Source: Cupriavidus basilensis
GTDB lineage: Bacteria > Pseudomonadota > Gammaproteobacteria > Burkholderiales > Burkholderiaceae
DNA: 64,000 bases
Assembly: GCF_000832305.1 (NCBI RefSeq)
Contig: NZ_CP010537.1
Coordinates: 992,001 to 1,056,000 of the forward strand
Direction: 5' to 3'
Each line of letters begins with the position of its first letter. Position 1 is the stretch's first letter. The notes under the pieces were generated by a model. That model had not been told where the DNA came from, made no database searches, and saw nothing but the letters and a program-made list of their open reading frames with translations. Below, piece after piece: positions 53,070 through 62,992 of the stretch. A program made the translations under genes and the position numbers.

Positions 53070-55139
53070 ATGCCCGCCAGAGCTTTAGAGCAGATGTTCT
53101 CGCGACCGGAGAATGACGGCCGCGTCATGTCCGCTTGGGAACGATTCCAGTGCGGTCGCGAAGCCGACTCGAGCACCCTCCGGCGGCTGATCGACGATTC
53201 ATGGCGCCGCTGCCAGCAAGCCAGCGTCAACCCGGACCGCGCCAACGCACCGCTACCGATGTCCGAGGACAAGCTGCATCTACTGCGGGATCAATGCGCC
53301 GAATTGCTCGGCGCCAGCACGCCGGTGATGGCACTGGCGCGAGATTTCCTGACTGAGACGGGTACGGTGATGGTCCTGACCGATGCCCGCGGCACGGTTC
53401 TGAATCTGGAGGGCGATACCTCAACACTGGGCGCCGCGGAGAACGTCCATCTGATCTCGGGGGCCAACTGGAGTGAGCCGGCCTGCGGCACCAACGCGAT
53501 CGGCACAACGCTGGAGATCGGGCAGCCCGTGCAGATACATTCGGCAGAACACTATTGCGAGGGCATCAAGCGCTGGTCGTGTTCCGCCACGGTGATCCGC
53601 GATCCGCTCGACAACAGCACGCTGGGGGTGCTCGATGTGTCGGGTCTCACCACGTCATACAGCCGCCACGCGCTGGCGCTGGTGGTATCTACGGCGGCTC
53701 GCATCGAGGGAAGGCTGGCGCAGACCGAATTGGACATCCGCTGCAGCCTGCTTGAGGCTTGCATCGAGCGCGTTACGGACAATATGAGCGATGGCGTCAT
53801 TCTGTTTGATCGCAGAGGCAGGGCAATCAAGGCCAACGGCCTCGCCACGCAGATGCTGGCCGAGCTAGGGCGCGCAGATGGTCGCCCCGCAGGACCGCGG
53901 CTGACCGAGATCACGATCGGTGGCAACGGTGTGCCGATCACGCTGCCGGCGTGGGCGAGTCGTGACTGGCTGGAGCCGGTGATGGTTAGCGGGAGACAGG
54001 TCGGGGCGCTGCTGACATTGCCCTTCCACCAGCGCGCGCGCGGCACCGCCCGGTCGGTTCCTGAGCCCGTGGCTGCGTCTTCCGACCGCTCGTTTGAGCG
54101 CGTTATCGGCCACTCCGCGGCGATTCAGCAGACCATCTCCCGAGCAAGGCATCTGGGAAAGTCACGCGTGCCGGTGCTGCTGCTCGGCGAAACCGGAGTC
54201 GGCAAAGAGGTGTTCGCGCGCGGCATTCACGAAGCAAATGCGGACAAGAGCGCGCCATTCGTGGCACTGAACTGTGGCGGCCTCTCGCGCGAACTGCTTA
54301 GCAGTGAGCTGTTCGGTCATGCCGAGGGTTCGTTCACTGGCGCAAAGCGTGGCGGGATGATTGGCAAGATCGAAGCAGCTGACGGAGGCACGCTGTTTCT
54401 CGATGAGATCGGCGAGATGCCGATCGACCTGCAGCCGCATTTTCTACGCGTGCTGGAGGAGAGCGAGGTTTATCGCCTCGGCGAGAACAAGGCTCGCAAG
54501 GTCAGCTTCCGCCTGATCGCCGCCACGCACCGTGATCTGCGCAGGCAGATCAGCGATGGCAACTTCCGGATGGACCTGTTCTATCGTATTGCGGTCACCA
54601 GCATCAACATCCCGCCACTGCGTGAACGCGCCGATGACATTCCCTTGCTGGCCGATCACTACCTGAAACTACTGTCGCGGCAACACGGACTCGAGTCTGT
54701 GCAGGTGACGCCCGGCGTGCTCGAGCGGCTTCAGGATTATGCCTGGCCCGGAAATGTGCGCGAGTTCAGGAATGTGATCGAGAACATGCTGTTGACGGCA
54801 GGCAATACCCTGATCACCGAGGCAGATCTGCCGGTGGAGCTTTTTCAGCCCCAGGCAGGCGATCGCGAGCGAATGGCTGTCGATAACGGCCGTCGGCCGC
54901 GTGTTCTGACGCGTCTAGAGGCAGCCGAGCGGAGGGCGCTGTACGAGGCCATTCGGCAATGCCAGGGCAACATGACTGCCGTGGCGCGTCACCTGGGGAT
55001 CGCCAGGAGCACCCTATACCTCAAGCTCGAGCGCTTCGGTCTTGACGGCGTAGTTGATGAGTTGCGCAGCAGCGCGTCCGGTGGGCAAGTCATTCCGGAT
55101 AAGCCGCCAGGTTGCTTTGCGGCCAGCTTCGCCTCGTAG
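53070..55139 (+). CDS. Sigma-54-dependent Fis family activator (AcoR-like)
   Basis: A 689-residue enhancer-binding activator. The N-terminal part (about 40-230) is a GAF sensor region of the AcoR/acetoin-catabolism type with [20 protein letters not shown], the AcoR signature. The AAA+ domain (about 345-575) has Walker [17 protein letters not shown], the sigma-54 contact loop written GSFTGA rather than GAFTGA, and Walker [14 protein letters not shown]. The C-terminal Fis helix-turn-helix is [24 protein letters not shown] 53070 follows CAGGAGACAACCAGA. It lies just before the carboxylase operon, whose promoter is of the sigma-54 type, so it is the likely activator, as AcxR is for acetone carboxylase. 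Confidence 0.95.
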   Translation: MPARALEQMFSRPENDGRVMSAWERFQCGREADSSTLRRLIDDSWRRCQQASVNPDRANAPLPMSEDKLHLLRDQCAELLGASTPVMALARDFLTETGTVMVLTDARGTVLNLEGDTSTLGAAENVHLISGANWSEPACGTNAIGTTLEIGQPVQIHSAEHYCEGIKRWSCSATVIRDPLDNSTLGVLDVSGLTTSYSRHALALVVSTAARIEGRLAQTELDIRCSLLEACIERVTDNMSDGVILFDRRGRAIKANGLATQMLAELGRADGRPAGPRLTEITIGGNGVPITLPAWASRDWLEPVMVSGRQVGALLTLPFHQRARGTARSVPEPVAASSDRSFERVIGHSAAIQQTISRARHLGKSRVPVLLLGETGVGKEVFARGIHEANADKSAPFVALNCGGLSRELLSSELFGHAEGSFTGAKRGGMIGKIEAADGGTLFLDEIGEMPIDLQPHFLRVLEESEVYRLGENKARKVSFRLIAATHRDLRRQISDGNFRMDLFYRIAVTSINIPPLRERADDIPLLADHYLKLLSRQHGLESVQVTPGVLERLQDYAWPGNVREFRNVIENMLLTAGNTLITEADLPVELFQPQAGDRERMAVDNGRRPRVLTRLEAAERRALYEAIRQCQGNMTAVARHLGIARSTLYLKLERFGLDGVVDELRSSASGGQVIPDKPPGCFAASFAS

Positions 55140-55190
55140 GCTTGGGGCGATCGAGCGCATGGGCGTGCATGCAAACGCGTCGGATTATAG

Positions 55191-55228
55191 ATGCCCGGCA
55201 ATGTACCAGGTGATATCACGCCGGGCGT
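55191..55228 (+). terminator. Hairpin after the sigma-54 activator gene
   Basis: GCCCGGC (55193-55199) pairs with GCCGGGC (55220-55226), extended by a few wobble pairs; the loop contains the palindrome GTGATATCAC (55210-55219). Only a weak T-rich stretch follows, so termination is uncertain. Confidence 0.35.
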
Positions 55229-55881
55229 CGGTTTGATTCGCATACTGCCCCTGCCTCTCCATCGTCAGATCCAGCAAGTAGCGCCCAATAAGGGAAGGTC
55301 CGGCACCCCTTGCAGTTCACACTGCAAACGATCGCGCGGCGCGCGTGCATCGCCCGGTGCTCAGTGCAGGCATATGGACTGCCACCGCCTGGTACATCCA
55401 GCGCCGGGCGGAGCAGATCTACGCGACATACGATACTCGGGCACAGTATTGCTCGAACCAATCGCACTGCCGGTCAATTGCATTCCCCGTGAATGGTTGA
55501 TCATGTTTACCATGGGGCGCCATCGAAAACTAGCGCGTCCCGGCAGAACGCAGCGCACGATTCCGCCTTTATCCATCGGTCTATTTCCTTAACCGATAGG
55601 GCTAGAGTCTTGAAAATCCATGCGACTTCTCGCTTTCGGCTGGCACCGGATTGTCGGCGGTGTCTTGTCATCTGTTTGCCTCATCGATTGAGGTTGCGCT
55701 CCTGTCGGCCTGTCCTGGGGAATCCAGCCACTACCCTGCTCTGGACAAGATCGCAATGAATTCTCGGAATAACGTTGCATCCTGTTCATTACCTCGTCAG
55801 GGTATTTGCCGGGTTTTTCGGCAGCTGCACTTCCGGTCTCCCAATGTTGCGTCGCAGAATGTCCAGCGAGGCTCATGATGT

Positions 55882-55900
55882 CTGTCCGGGAATCGGACAG
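55882..55900. promoter_or_regulatory. Candidate upstream activating sequence
   Basis: CTGTCCG-GGAAT-CGGACAG, a perfect 7-bp inverted repeat with a 5-bp spacer, lies 84 bp upstream of the -24 element. Position and symmetry fit the binding site of a Fis-type enhancer-binding protein. Confidence 0.55.
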
Positions 55901-55983
55901 TAGATCTGAGGCGGTCTTTTCTGACGGGAGTAAAAATACAGTGAAATCAAGTAGATAGCTTTTTTTGTCGGCCTCTCCAGATC

Positions 55984-55998
55984 TGGCACGGGTTTCGC
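55984..55998 (+). promoter_or_regulatory. Sigma-54 (-24/-12) promoter of the carboxylase operon
   Basis: TGGCACG-GGTT-TCGC matches the consensus TGGCACG-N4-TTGC except one base; the GG and GC dinucleotides are at the required spacing. Transcription would start near 56010, about 73 bp before the first gene. Confidence 0.75.
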
Positions 55999-56082
55999 GT
56001 TATAGGGACTGCGGAACTCAACCGACGCTACCCGGACATCGGGGGCAATGACTGCGAGATCAACGCTAGGAGACGGCACGAC

Positions 56083-58020
56083 ATGACGTTGCAAATCAAC
56101 ATCGATAACGGCGGGACGCTCACCGATATCTGCATATTGGATGACTCGACGGTCAGGAAGACCAAAGTCCTGACCACGCCATACGACCTGAGCAAGTGTT
56201 TTTTCGAGGGGCTGGAAAAGGCATCGGGCATTGTCTACGGAAAGCCGGACGTAAAGCGTCTGCTGGAAGAGGTAGACCTGATCCGTTATTCGACGACGCA
56301 GGGCACCAACGCCATCTGCGAACGCAAAGGGCCGCGGCTGGGGCTAATTGTCGACGCGAAAGCGCGCGATCTGCCGGTGCGCTTGGCCGAGCATGACCCG
56401 GATGTATTCGAGGCGCTGGTCGGCGACCGCGTGGTTTTTCTCGATTCCGCGGTCGTGATGGGCGACCAGGCCGAGATCGACGTGGTCAAGGCAATTAACC
56501 ACCTCACCGCGAACGGCGCGAACCGCCTGGTGGCGAGTTTCGGCGGCAGCAATTTCCTGGCGGTGGAAGACCGCTTCAAGAAGATCGCGTTGCGCAAGTA
56601 TCCCCGGCACCTGCTGGGTGCCGTACCGATTCTGTACGGCAGCGATCTGACCTCCGACCGTGACGTGGTGCGCCGCACCTGGACGGCGCTGATCAACTCG
56701 TTTCTCCATCCGGCGATGGAGGCGTTCCTGTTCAACGCGGAAAACCGCCTGCGCGCCTATCGGACGAAGAATCCGCTGCTGATCTTCCGCAATGACGGCG
56801 ACGCCTCGCGCGTCGCCAAAACGGTAGCAATCAAGACCTACAGTTCCGGCCCGCGCGGTGGCATGGAAGGCGTTAAGGCTTTCTCGAAGCGCTACGGCTT
56901 CAATGACACCGTTTCAATCGACGTCGGCGGGACGACCACCGACATCGGCCAGTACCTGAATGGCGCGGTTGCAGAGGTGCGCCGCGGCCACGTGGAGGGG
57001 ATCAGTGTTTCGTTCCCACTGTGCGAAATCCTGAGTGCAGGGGCAGGCGGCAGCTCGATTTTCAAGGTTGTCAACGGCCGCATCACCATCGGCCCCGAGA
57101 GCGTCGGCGCGGTGCCCGGCCCGGCCTGCTTCGGTCGTGGCGGCAAAGAGGCGACGATCACCGACGCCGGTTTGCTGTGCGGGTTGCTGGACCCGAAGTC
57201 ATACTTCGGCGGCGATATGGCGCTCGATCTGGATCGGGCCGCGACTGCCATTTACATCAACATCGCCGAGCCGCTGCAGGTGAGTCCGGACGAGGCGATC
57301 CTGCAGATGGAGCACGCCTACGAAGAGAAGATCGCCGTCGAATTGCATCGGTTCACAACGATCTCGAAGGACACCGTGATGCTCGCCTTCGGTGGTGCTG
57401 GCCCGCTAAACGCCTGCGGTGTGGCGGAGAAGGCCGGTATTGATCAGGTGGCGATTCCGCAGATGGCAGCGGTGTTCAGCGCCTACGGCATCGGCGCCTG
57501 CGATATCTCGCAGCGCTACACGGTGACGCTGGGGGACCACAGCACGGATTGCTTGAAGGAGGTGCTCAACGCACTGGAGGTTAAGGCATCGCGTGACATG
57601 TTTGCCGAAGGCTGCGCTGCGGGATCCTACACGGTCGAGGCGAAGCTGGTGGCCGATTTGGGAGATGGGGAGGAGGCGGTGCAGTCGCTCGATGCGTCGC
57701 CGGTCTTCCCGACTGCATTCGCCAGAGCCCGCTCGGTTGAGCTGGAATTCAAGGCGGTCAAGGCGTTGCGTTCCAACGCGTCCAGGACTGCCTCCTTCGC
57801 TAAGGCTAATCCTGCCCCGTCCGACGGGGTGCGCAACGTCCTCACGCGAGATAGGGGCCGCATTGACGTACCGGTCTACAAGTTGGCGCAATTGAAAGCC
57901 GGGGACTGGGCGACCGGGCCAGCGATTCTCGAAGAAGATTATTTCACCTGTCGGGTGCTCGATGGCTGGGCATTCGCCATCAGCGATGCCGGCGATATTC
58001 TGCTTAACAGGAAAGGCTGA
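56083..58020 (+). CDS. HyuA-type carboxylase subunit, ApcA-like
   Basis: A 645-residue (about 70 kDa) hydantoinase/oxoprolinase A-family protein, the kinase-like subunit type of acetone and acetophenone carboxylases. The N-terminal phosphate loop reads INIDNGGTLTDICILDD instead of the usual IGGTFTD, TQGTNAICERKGPRLGLIVD follows, and SIDVGGTTTDIGQYL is the second nucleotide loop. AFGGAGPLNACGVAEKAGI is the C-terminal family block. ATG 56083 follows TAGGAGACGGCACGAC. The gene is first in a five-gene operon in the order described for apcABCDE. The altered first loop may mean that this copy does not phosphorylate substrate itself. Confidence 0.85.
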   Translation: MTLQINIDNGGTLTDICILDDSTVRKTKVLTTPYDLSKCFFEGLEKASGIVYGKPDVKRLLEEVDLIRYSTTQGTNAICERKGPRLGLIVDAKARDLPVRLAEHDPDVFEALVGDRVVFLDSAVVMGDQAEIDVVKAINHLTANGANRLVASFGGSNFLAVEDRFKKIALRKYPRHLLGAVPILYGSDLTSDRDVVRRTWTALINSFLHPAMEAFLFNAENRLRAYRTKNPLLIFRNDGDASRVAKTVAIKTYSSGPRGGMEGVKAFSKRYGFNDTVSIDVGGTTTDIGQYLNGAVAEVRRGHVEGISVSFPLCEILSAGAGGSSIFKVVNGRITIGPESVGAVPGPACFGRGGKEATITDAGLLCGLLDPKSYFGGDMALDLDRAATAIYINIAEPLQVSPDEAILQMEHAYEEKIAVELHRFTTISKDTVMLAFGGAGPLNACGVAEKAGIDQVAIPQMAAVFSAYGIGACDISQRYTVTLGDHSTDCLKEVLNALEVKASRDMFAEGCAAGSYTVEAKLVADLGDGEEAVQSLDASPVFPTAFARARSVELEFKAVKALRSNASRTASFAKANPAPSDGVRNVLTRDRGRIDVPVYKLAQLKAGDWATGPAILEEDYFTCRVLDGWAFAISDAGDILLNRKG

Positions 58021-58024
58021 AGCC

Positions 58025-58423
58025 ATGAAAGTGCTAATGACGGAGTATCTCCAGATCGATCTGGAGACCGAGAAATGGGAATGCCGCGTCTGTGGGCATG
58101 TGATCGGACCAGCCAGCGAAAGCTACAAGGAAGGGCTCCTGGTGCATAACCGGGATCCGCGCGAGATCCACCCACCGATCATCGATCCCGAGAAGTACCG
58201 CTTCACTTTCAGCCCCGATCCGGAGTGGGTACGGATTCTCGAATATTGCTGCCCGGGCTGCGGCACGCAGGCCGAAGTCGAATATGCGATTCCTGGCCAC
58301 CCGCCGCTGCACGACATGCAGCCGGACCTGCCCGCCCTGAAAGCACAGTGGGCGCGGCGCGGGGAAATGGGCGAGGCGGTGGTCGGTCCGGCCGTCGTGC
58401 CCGACCAGGGACACAACCACTGA
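58025..58423 (+). CDS. Carboxylase small subunit with CxxC pairs, ApcB/AcxC-like
   Basis: A 132-residue (about 15 kDa) protein of the acetone carboxylase gamma-subunit family. ECRVCGHVIG and CCPGCGTQAEVE supply two CxxC pairs that should bind zinc; the segment between, with LLVHNRDPREIHPPIID, is conserved in the family. ATG 58025 lies 4 bp after the first subunit gene; the longer frame to 57962 overlaps that gene. The small size fits ApcB of acetophenone carboxylase better than the 168-residue acetone carboxylase gamma subunit. Confidence 0.85.
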   Translation: MKVLMTEYLQIDLETEKWECRVCGHVIGPASESYKEGLLVHNRDPREIHPPIIDPEKYRFTFSPDPEWVRILEYCCPGCGTQAEVEYAIPGHPPLHDMQPDLPALKAQWARRGEMGEAVVGPAVVPDQGHNH

Positions 58424-58534
58424 ACCCCTGCTGAACTGACTACCTGAACCGGCTTGGCGAGCCGACGCGGAGGAGGGTGTACGCACCCGCCGCCGGGTCG
58501 GCGCACGCCGGTACCCACGAATTGAGGAGATAGC

Positions 58535-60670
58535 ATGAGGCGAGTTTCTGTCGACATCGGTGGGACGTTCACCGATTGTTTCGTAGTCTGGGATGGCGAG
58601 TACATTGAAGCCAAGGCCCTGACCACCCATCACAATCTGGCGTTGGGATTCAATGAGGCGCTGGGCAAGGCCTGCAACGTGCTGGATCTGCAATTGGAGC
58701 AGATTCTGTCGCAGGTCGATTCGGTACGCTACGCCACCACGCTGGGCACGAATGCGCTGATCGAGCACAAGGGCCCGAAGATCGGAATGCTGGTGACAGC
58801 CGGCTTTGAAGCCACGGTGCCCCTTAGCCGGGCACGCGGCTATGGCGAAGGTTTGGACAACCTCGGCCAACAGGACATGCCCAACGCGCAGCGTCCGGAC
58901 CCGCTGGTGCTGCCGCACATGATCTGCGGTGTGCGCGAACGGGTAGATTTTCAGGGCAAGCTGGTGATGCCGCTGGACGAAGACGATGTACGCACGCAGA
59001 TCCGTTTGCTGGTGGACAGGGGTGCCGAGATCATCGTTGTCGCCCTGGTCAATGCGGTGGTGAGCCCGACACATGAGCAGCGCATCGAGGAAATCTTGCT
59101 GGAAGAATACCCATCGCACCTGCTAGGCGCGATCCCTGTCATCTTGTCGCATCAAGTGGCGGGACGCAAGGGTGAGTACGTGCGCGCTACCTCGGCGATT
59201 GTCGATGGCTACCTGCACTCGACGATGTACCACGCGTTGTCGGCGTTGGAGCAGAACCTGCGCGCGCACCGCTACGAGAAACCGATGCTGGTGATCCACA
59301 ATTCCGGCGGTATGGCGCAATTGAACTCGACCGATGCGCTGCAGACCATCCACTCCGGCCCTGTCTCTGGCATAGGCGCGTCCGAGCACCTTGCAATGCA
59401 GGCCGGTCTGGGCAACGTGGTGGCCACCGACATGGGCGGCACGAGCTACGACATCGGCATCGTCGTTGACGGCGGCATCAAGCACTACGACTTCAACCCG
59501 GTGATCGACCGTTGGCTGGTGTCGGTGCCCATGGTGCACCTGGTGACGCTGGGCGCTGGCGGCGGCTCGATTGCCAGCTATGACCGCATGTACAACACAG
59601 TGAAGTGCGGTCCGGAATCGGCTGGCTCCGACCCCGGTCCCGCTTGCTACGATCGCGGCGGCATGCGCCCGACGGTGACGGACGCAGACCTTGTGCTGGG
59701 CTATCTGGACCCGAAGAACTACGCAGGCGGATCGATTCCGCTAAACCCGCGCCGCGCGAAGGCGGCAATCGAAGACACGCTCTGTGACGACCTCGACTGC
59801 TCGGTCATCGAAGCGGCGCTGTTAGTCCGCGAGAAGGTGGACGACAACATGGCAAACGGGTTGTTCACCGAGTTGCGCGCGCGTGGCTACAACCCGAAAG
59901 ACTTCACGATGCTGGCCTACGGCGGCAATGGCCCCTTGCACTGCTGTGGCATCGCACAGAATCTGGCTATCGACAAGATCCTGGCGCCGCCGCTTAGCTC
60001 GGTGTTCTCGGCGGTAGGCGCCGGCAACATGCATCAACTGCATATCCACGAGCAGTCGCTGTACATGGTTTTGTACGACTCTAACACCCGTCACCTGTTC
60101 GATGACTACGACCGCTTCAACAGCATCGTCACCGAGTTAAAGGAATTGGGCACGCAGGACCTGCTACGCCAAGGCGCTTCGCGCGAGGACATTTGCCACA
60201 ACCTGGAACTGGACATGCGATATGGCAATCAGCTGGTGCAGACCACGGCGGTGATTCCCAATCATGAGGTGCATGGCCCTGGCGACGTGCTGGCGCTGAT
60301 TTCGCAGTTCTCAAATGATTACGGCAAGCGCTTCGGCGAGGGTTCGCAAGCACCCGAGGCGGGCATTCGCATCAACACCATTCGCGTGGCGGCCTTCGTG
60401 CGGCATGAAACGGTGCAATTCGAGGACATCAAACCACTACCTCCCGAGCAGCGTAAGGCGCCGCCGCCTCCGGGTAGCTCGCGAAAGTGCTACTTCGTGG
60501 GCCATCAGGGTTCGCTGGACACCCCGGTGTGGAACCGCGCCGACATCAAGCCGGGTGTGCAGATCTCGGGGCCGGCCGTTGTCGCTTCCGAGGTGACTAC
60601 CTTCTTGGTCAACCCGGGATGGAACTTCGTCGCAGCGCGCCAGGGCGCCTCCTGGTTTCTGCGTGCCTGA
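58535..60670 (+). CDS. HyuA-type carboxylase subunit, ApcC-like
   Basis: A 711-residue hydantoinase/oxoprolinase A-family subunit. VSVDIGGTFTDCFVVWDG is the intact N-terminal phosphate-binding loop, ATTLGTNALIEHKGPKIGML and ATDMGGTSYDIGIVVDGG the further nucleotide motifs, and LAYGGNGPLHCCGIAQNLAI the C-terminal block. It likely phosphorylates or activates the ketone enol and/or bicarbonate with ATP. ATG 58535 follows GAGGAGATAGC. It is the second HyuA paralogue of the operon, which separates this cluster from the three-gene acetone carboxylase type; the two paralogues differ at the first loop. Confidence 0.9.
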   Translation: MRRVSVDIGGTFTDCFVVWDGEYIEAKALTTHHNLALGFNEALGKACNVLDLQLEQILSQVDSVRYATTLGTNALIEHKGPKIGMLVTAGFEATVPLSRARGYGEGLDNLGQQDMPNAQRPDPLVLPHMICGVRERVDFQGKLVMPLDEDDVRTQIRLLVDRGAEIIVVALVNAVVSPTHEQRIEEILLEEYPSHLLGAIPVILSHQVAGRKGEYVRATSAIVDGYLHSTMYHALSALEQNLRAHRYEKPMLVIHNSGGMAQLNSTDALQTIHSGPVSGIGASEHLAMQAGLGNVVATDMGGTSYDIGIVVDGGIKHYDFNPVIDRWLVSVPMVHLVTLGAGGGSIASYDRMYNTVKCGPESAGSDPGPACYDRGGMRPTVTDADLVLGYLDPKNYAGGSIPLNPRRAKAAIEDTLCDDLDCSVIEAALLVREKVDDNMANGLFTELRARGYNPKDFTMLAYGGNGPLHCCGIAQNLAIDKILAPPLSSVFSAVGAGNMHQLHIHEQSLYMVLYDSNTRHLFDDYDRFNSIVTELKELGTQDLLRQGASREDICHNLELDMRYGNQLVQTTAVIPNHEVHGPGDVLALISQFSNDYGKRFGEGSQAPEAGIRINTIRVAAFVRHETVQFEDIKPLPPEQRKAPPPPGSSRKCYFVGHQGSLDTPVWNRADIKPGVQISGPAVVASEVTTFLVNPGWNFVAARQGASWFLRA

Positions 60671-60715
60671 GCGCGGCCGCAACCTCATCCAACACTCACA
60701 ATTGCAGGACTGAAC

Positions 60716-62992
60716 ATGAGCGAACTTAATGTGCCGGTCAAGGCAAAGATGCCCAGCGCCGAGGAAGTGGCGCTGATCAAGAAATTTCTCAACGACACAA
60801 CGCTGTTCCTCGGACCCGACCCCGAGATCATGCAGAACCACGACCTGATGCCGCGCACGGCGGACGAGGACGTAGCCATCCACCAGGTCAGCGACGCTCA
60901 CACCGTCGCAAAGATCCGCGACCGCATCCAGGCTGGCTGCGACGAGGGCTACGAGATGGTCGAGCAGATGGGCGCGGCACCCGGCGCCAAGTGGGGCGAC
61001 GTGATCACCGGTGTGTATTCCGCCTCGGGCGATCTGGCGATTGCCAGTGCGGGCGGGGTGCTGATCTTTTCGGCGCTGGTGCACCATCCGATCAAGTTCA
61101 TCGTCAAGAACTGGATGAACGACCCGACTGTGGGCGTGCGCGAGGGCGACGGATTCATCCACAACGACTCACGCTACGGTAACGTCCACAATACCGACCA
61201 GAGCATGATCCTGCCCATCTTCCACGAAGGGAAGCTGGTATGCTGGGTCGCGTCCACGGTGCATGAGGGTGAGAACGGCGCCATTGAGCCCGGCGGCATG
61301 CCCTCGATGGCCGAGAGCCCTTGCGACGAGGGGCTCAAGATGTCGCCCTTCAAAGTGGTTGAAAACTATCAGATCAAGCGCGACATCCTGACCTTCCTGC
61401 AAAACTCTGTGCGCGAGCCCAAGCTGCAGTACGAGGATATGAAAGTCAAGCTCTTTGCCTGCCTGCGCATTAAGCAGCGCCTCGAGGAGACACTGAATAC
61501 CGACGGCCCGCAGGCTCTGGTTTCAACGCTGCGCCTGACAATGGAGAATGTCCGTGCCGAGGTCAAGCGCCGCATTAGCGAGTGGCCTGACATGACGGTG
61601 CGCACCTATATCATCCAGGACTCGACGCTGCGTGAGAACTGCGTGGTGAGAATCAATTGCCAGCTCACCAAGACTGGCGATAGGCTGATCTTCGACTTCC
61701 GAGGATCCAGCCCGGAATTCACCAATCGCGCCACCAACACGATCGTCGCCGGGCTCAAAGGCATGCTGGCACAGGTCTTCCTGTGCTATGTCTGGCCGGA
61801 TCTGCCGCGCGGCCAGGCGGCGTTCGCGCCAATCGAGGTCATCACCGATCCGCATTCGATCGTCAACTGCTCGTATGCAGCGCCGAACTCGCAGAGCCTG
61901 ATGTCGATCTTTACCGGCTTCACCGCCGGTCAGCATGCGGTGGCCAAATTCCTCTACAGCTGCCCGGAGAAGTACACCAAGGTTCATGCGCCAACCTTTA
62001 ACATGATCAACACCTTCATCTGGGGTGGGGTCAGCCAGCACGGCGAGACGCTGGGCAATCTGTGCGCGGACCTGAATGGCATGGGCGCGGGTGCGACGGT
62101 CGATCGCGACGGCGAGCATGCGTTGGCGCCGATCTTCGCGACCATGGCAGACATCGGCGAGCAGGAACTGAATGAAGAGGAAGTGCCGTTTCTTCAACTC
62201 GTCTCGAAGAAGATGACGCGGGACGCCATCGCCCCCGGCAAGTACCGCGGTGGTCAGGGCTACACCATGATGGTGGCCACCAAGGACAGCGACCAGTGGG
62301 GCTTCATGACCGTTTGCCAGGGCGCCAAGATCCCGCCCATCCAGGGCCTGTTTGGTGGCTACGCCTGCGGCGCATATCCACTGTGCAAGGTGCAGGACGT
62401 CGATGTGTACGACGTACTGATGAACGAGCCGGAGAAGTTCAAGCACTCGATTGAGGAGATCATGAACGAGCAGCCGTTCGAGGGCGCAAGCTATACCACC
62501 CACCACATGGGCATGGGATTCGAGATCTCCAAACGAGGGGAGCTTTTCATGATCTCGCAAGGAGCAGGCGCCGGCTACGGCGACTTGCTGGAGCGTGACC
62601 CGGCTGGTGTCATCAAGGACATTGAGGATGGCCTGATCTCCCCGGGCGTAGCCGAGCGGCTCTACAAGGTGAAGTTCGACCCTGTGACACTGGCGATCAA
62701 TCACCAGGCAACTCAGGCCGCGCGCGATGCTGAGCGCAAGGCGCGCATCGCTCGCAGCGTGCCGTTCAAGGAGTTCGTCAAGACGTGGAACCAGCCCAAG
62801 CCGCCGTCGCACATGCAGTATTTTGGCTGTTGGGGCGATGACGTGGACACGCTCTACGTTGGCAGCCCAGATAACACTCGTAGCGCAAGGGAACCCAAGC
62901 CTAACTACATGCGCAATCCCAAGGACGTGCGCATCGAGGAGTTGGAAGCCCGACTGGCCGTTGCCGGCGTGCTGAAGGACGCGAAGCAATGA
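60716..62992 (+). CDS. HyuB-type carboxylase subunit, ApcD-like
   Basis: A 758-residue hydantoinase/oxoprolinase B-family protein, the carboxylating half of acetone/acetophenone carboxylases. GVYSASGDLAIASAGGVLIF and GNVHNTDQSMILPIFHEGKL are N-terminal family blocks, FDFRGSSPEFTNRATNTIVAG is the central HyuB signature, and GKYRGGQGYTMMV comes near the C-terminus. ATG 60716 lies 45 bp after the ApcC-like gene, with CAGGAC upstream. Its end overlaps the next start by four bases. Length fits both AcxB (about 776) and ApcD. Confidence 0.92.
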   Translation: MSELNVPVKAKMPSAEEVALIKKFLNDTTLFLGPDPEIMQNHDLMPRTADEDVAIHQVSDAHTVAKIRDRIQAGCDEGYEMVEQMGAAPGAKWGDVITGVYSASGDLAIASAGGVLIFSALVHHPIKFIVKNWMNDPTVGVREGDGFIHNDSRYGNVHNTDQSMILPIFHEGKLVCWVASTVHEGENGAIEPGGMPSMAESPCDEGLKMSPFKVVENYQIKRDILTFLQNSVREPKLQYEDMKVKLFACLRIKQRLEETLNTDGPQALVSTLRLTMENVRAEVKRRISEWPDMTVRTYIIQDSTLRENCVVRINCQLTKTGDRLIFDFRGSSPEFTNRATNTIVAGLKGMLAQVFLCYVWPDLPRGQAAFAPIEVITDPHSIVNCSYAAPNSQSLMSIFTGFTAGQHAVAKFLYSCPEKYTKVHAPTFNMINTFIWGGVSQHGETLGNLCADLNGMGAGATVDRDGEHALAPIFATMADIGEQELNEEEVPFLQLVSKKMTRDAIAPGKYRGGQGYTMMVATKDSDQWGFMTVCQGAKIPPIQGLFGGYACGAYPLCKVQDVDVYDVLMNEPEKFKHSIEEIMNEQPFEGASYTTHHMGMGFEISKRGELFMISQGAGAGYGDLLERDPAGVIKDIEDGLISPGVAERLYKVKFDPVTLAINHQATQAARDAERKARIARSVPFKEFVKTWNQPKPPSHMQYFGCWGDDVDTLYVGSPDNTRSAREPKPNYMRNPKDVRIEELEARLAVAGVLKDAKQ

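Larger units (their letters stand above)
55140..56082. other. Regulatory region before the carboxylase operon
   Basis: 943 bp without a convincing gene. It holds a hairpin after the activator gene (55191-55228), an inverted repeat at 55882-55900 and a -24/-12 promoter at 55984-55998. The short frames between 55250 and 55870 overlap each other on both strands and show no family features. Confidence 0.6.
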
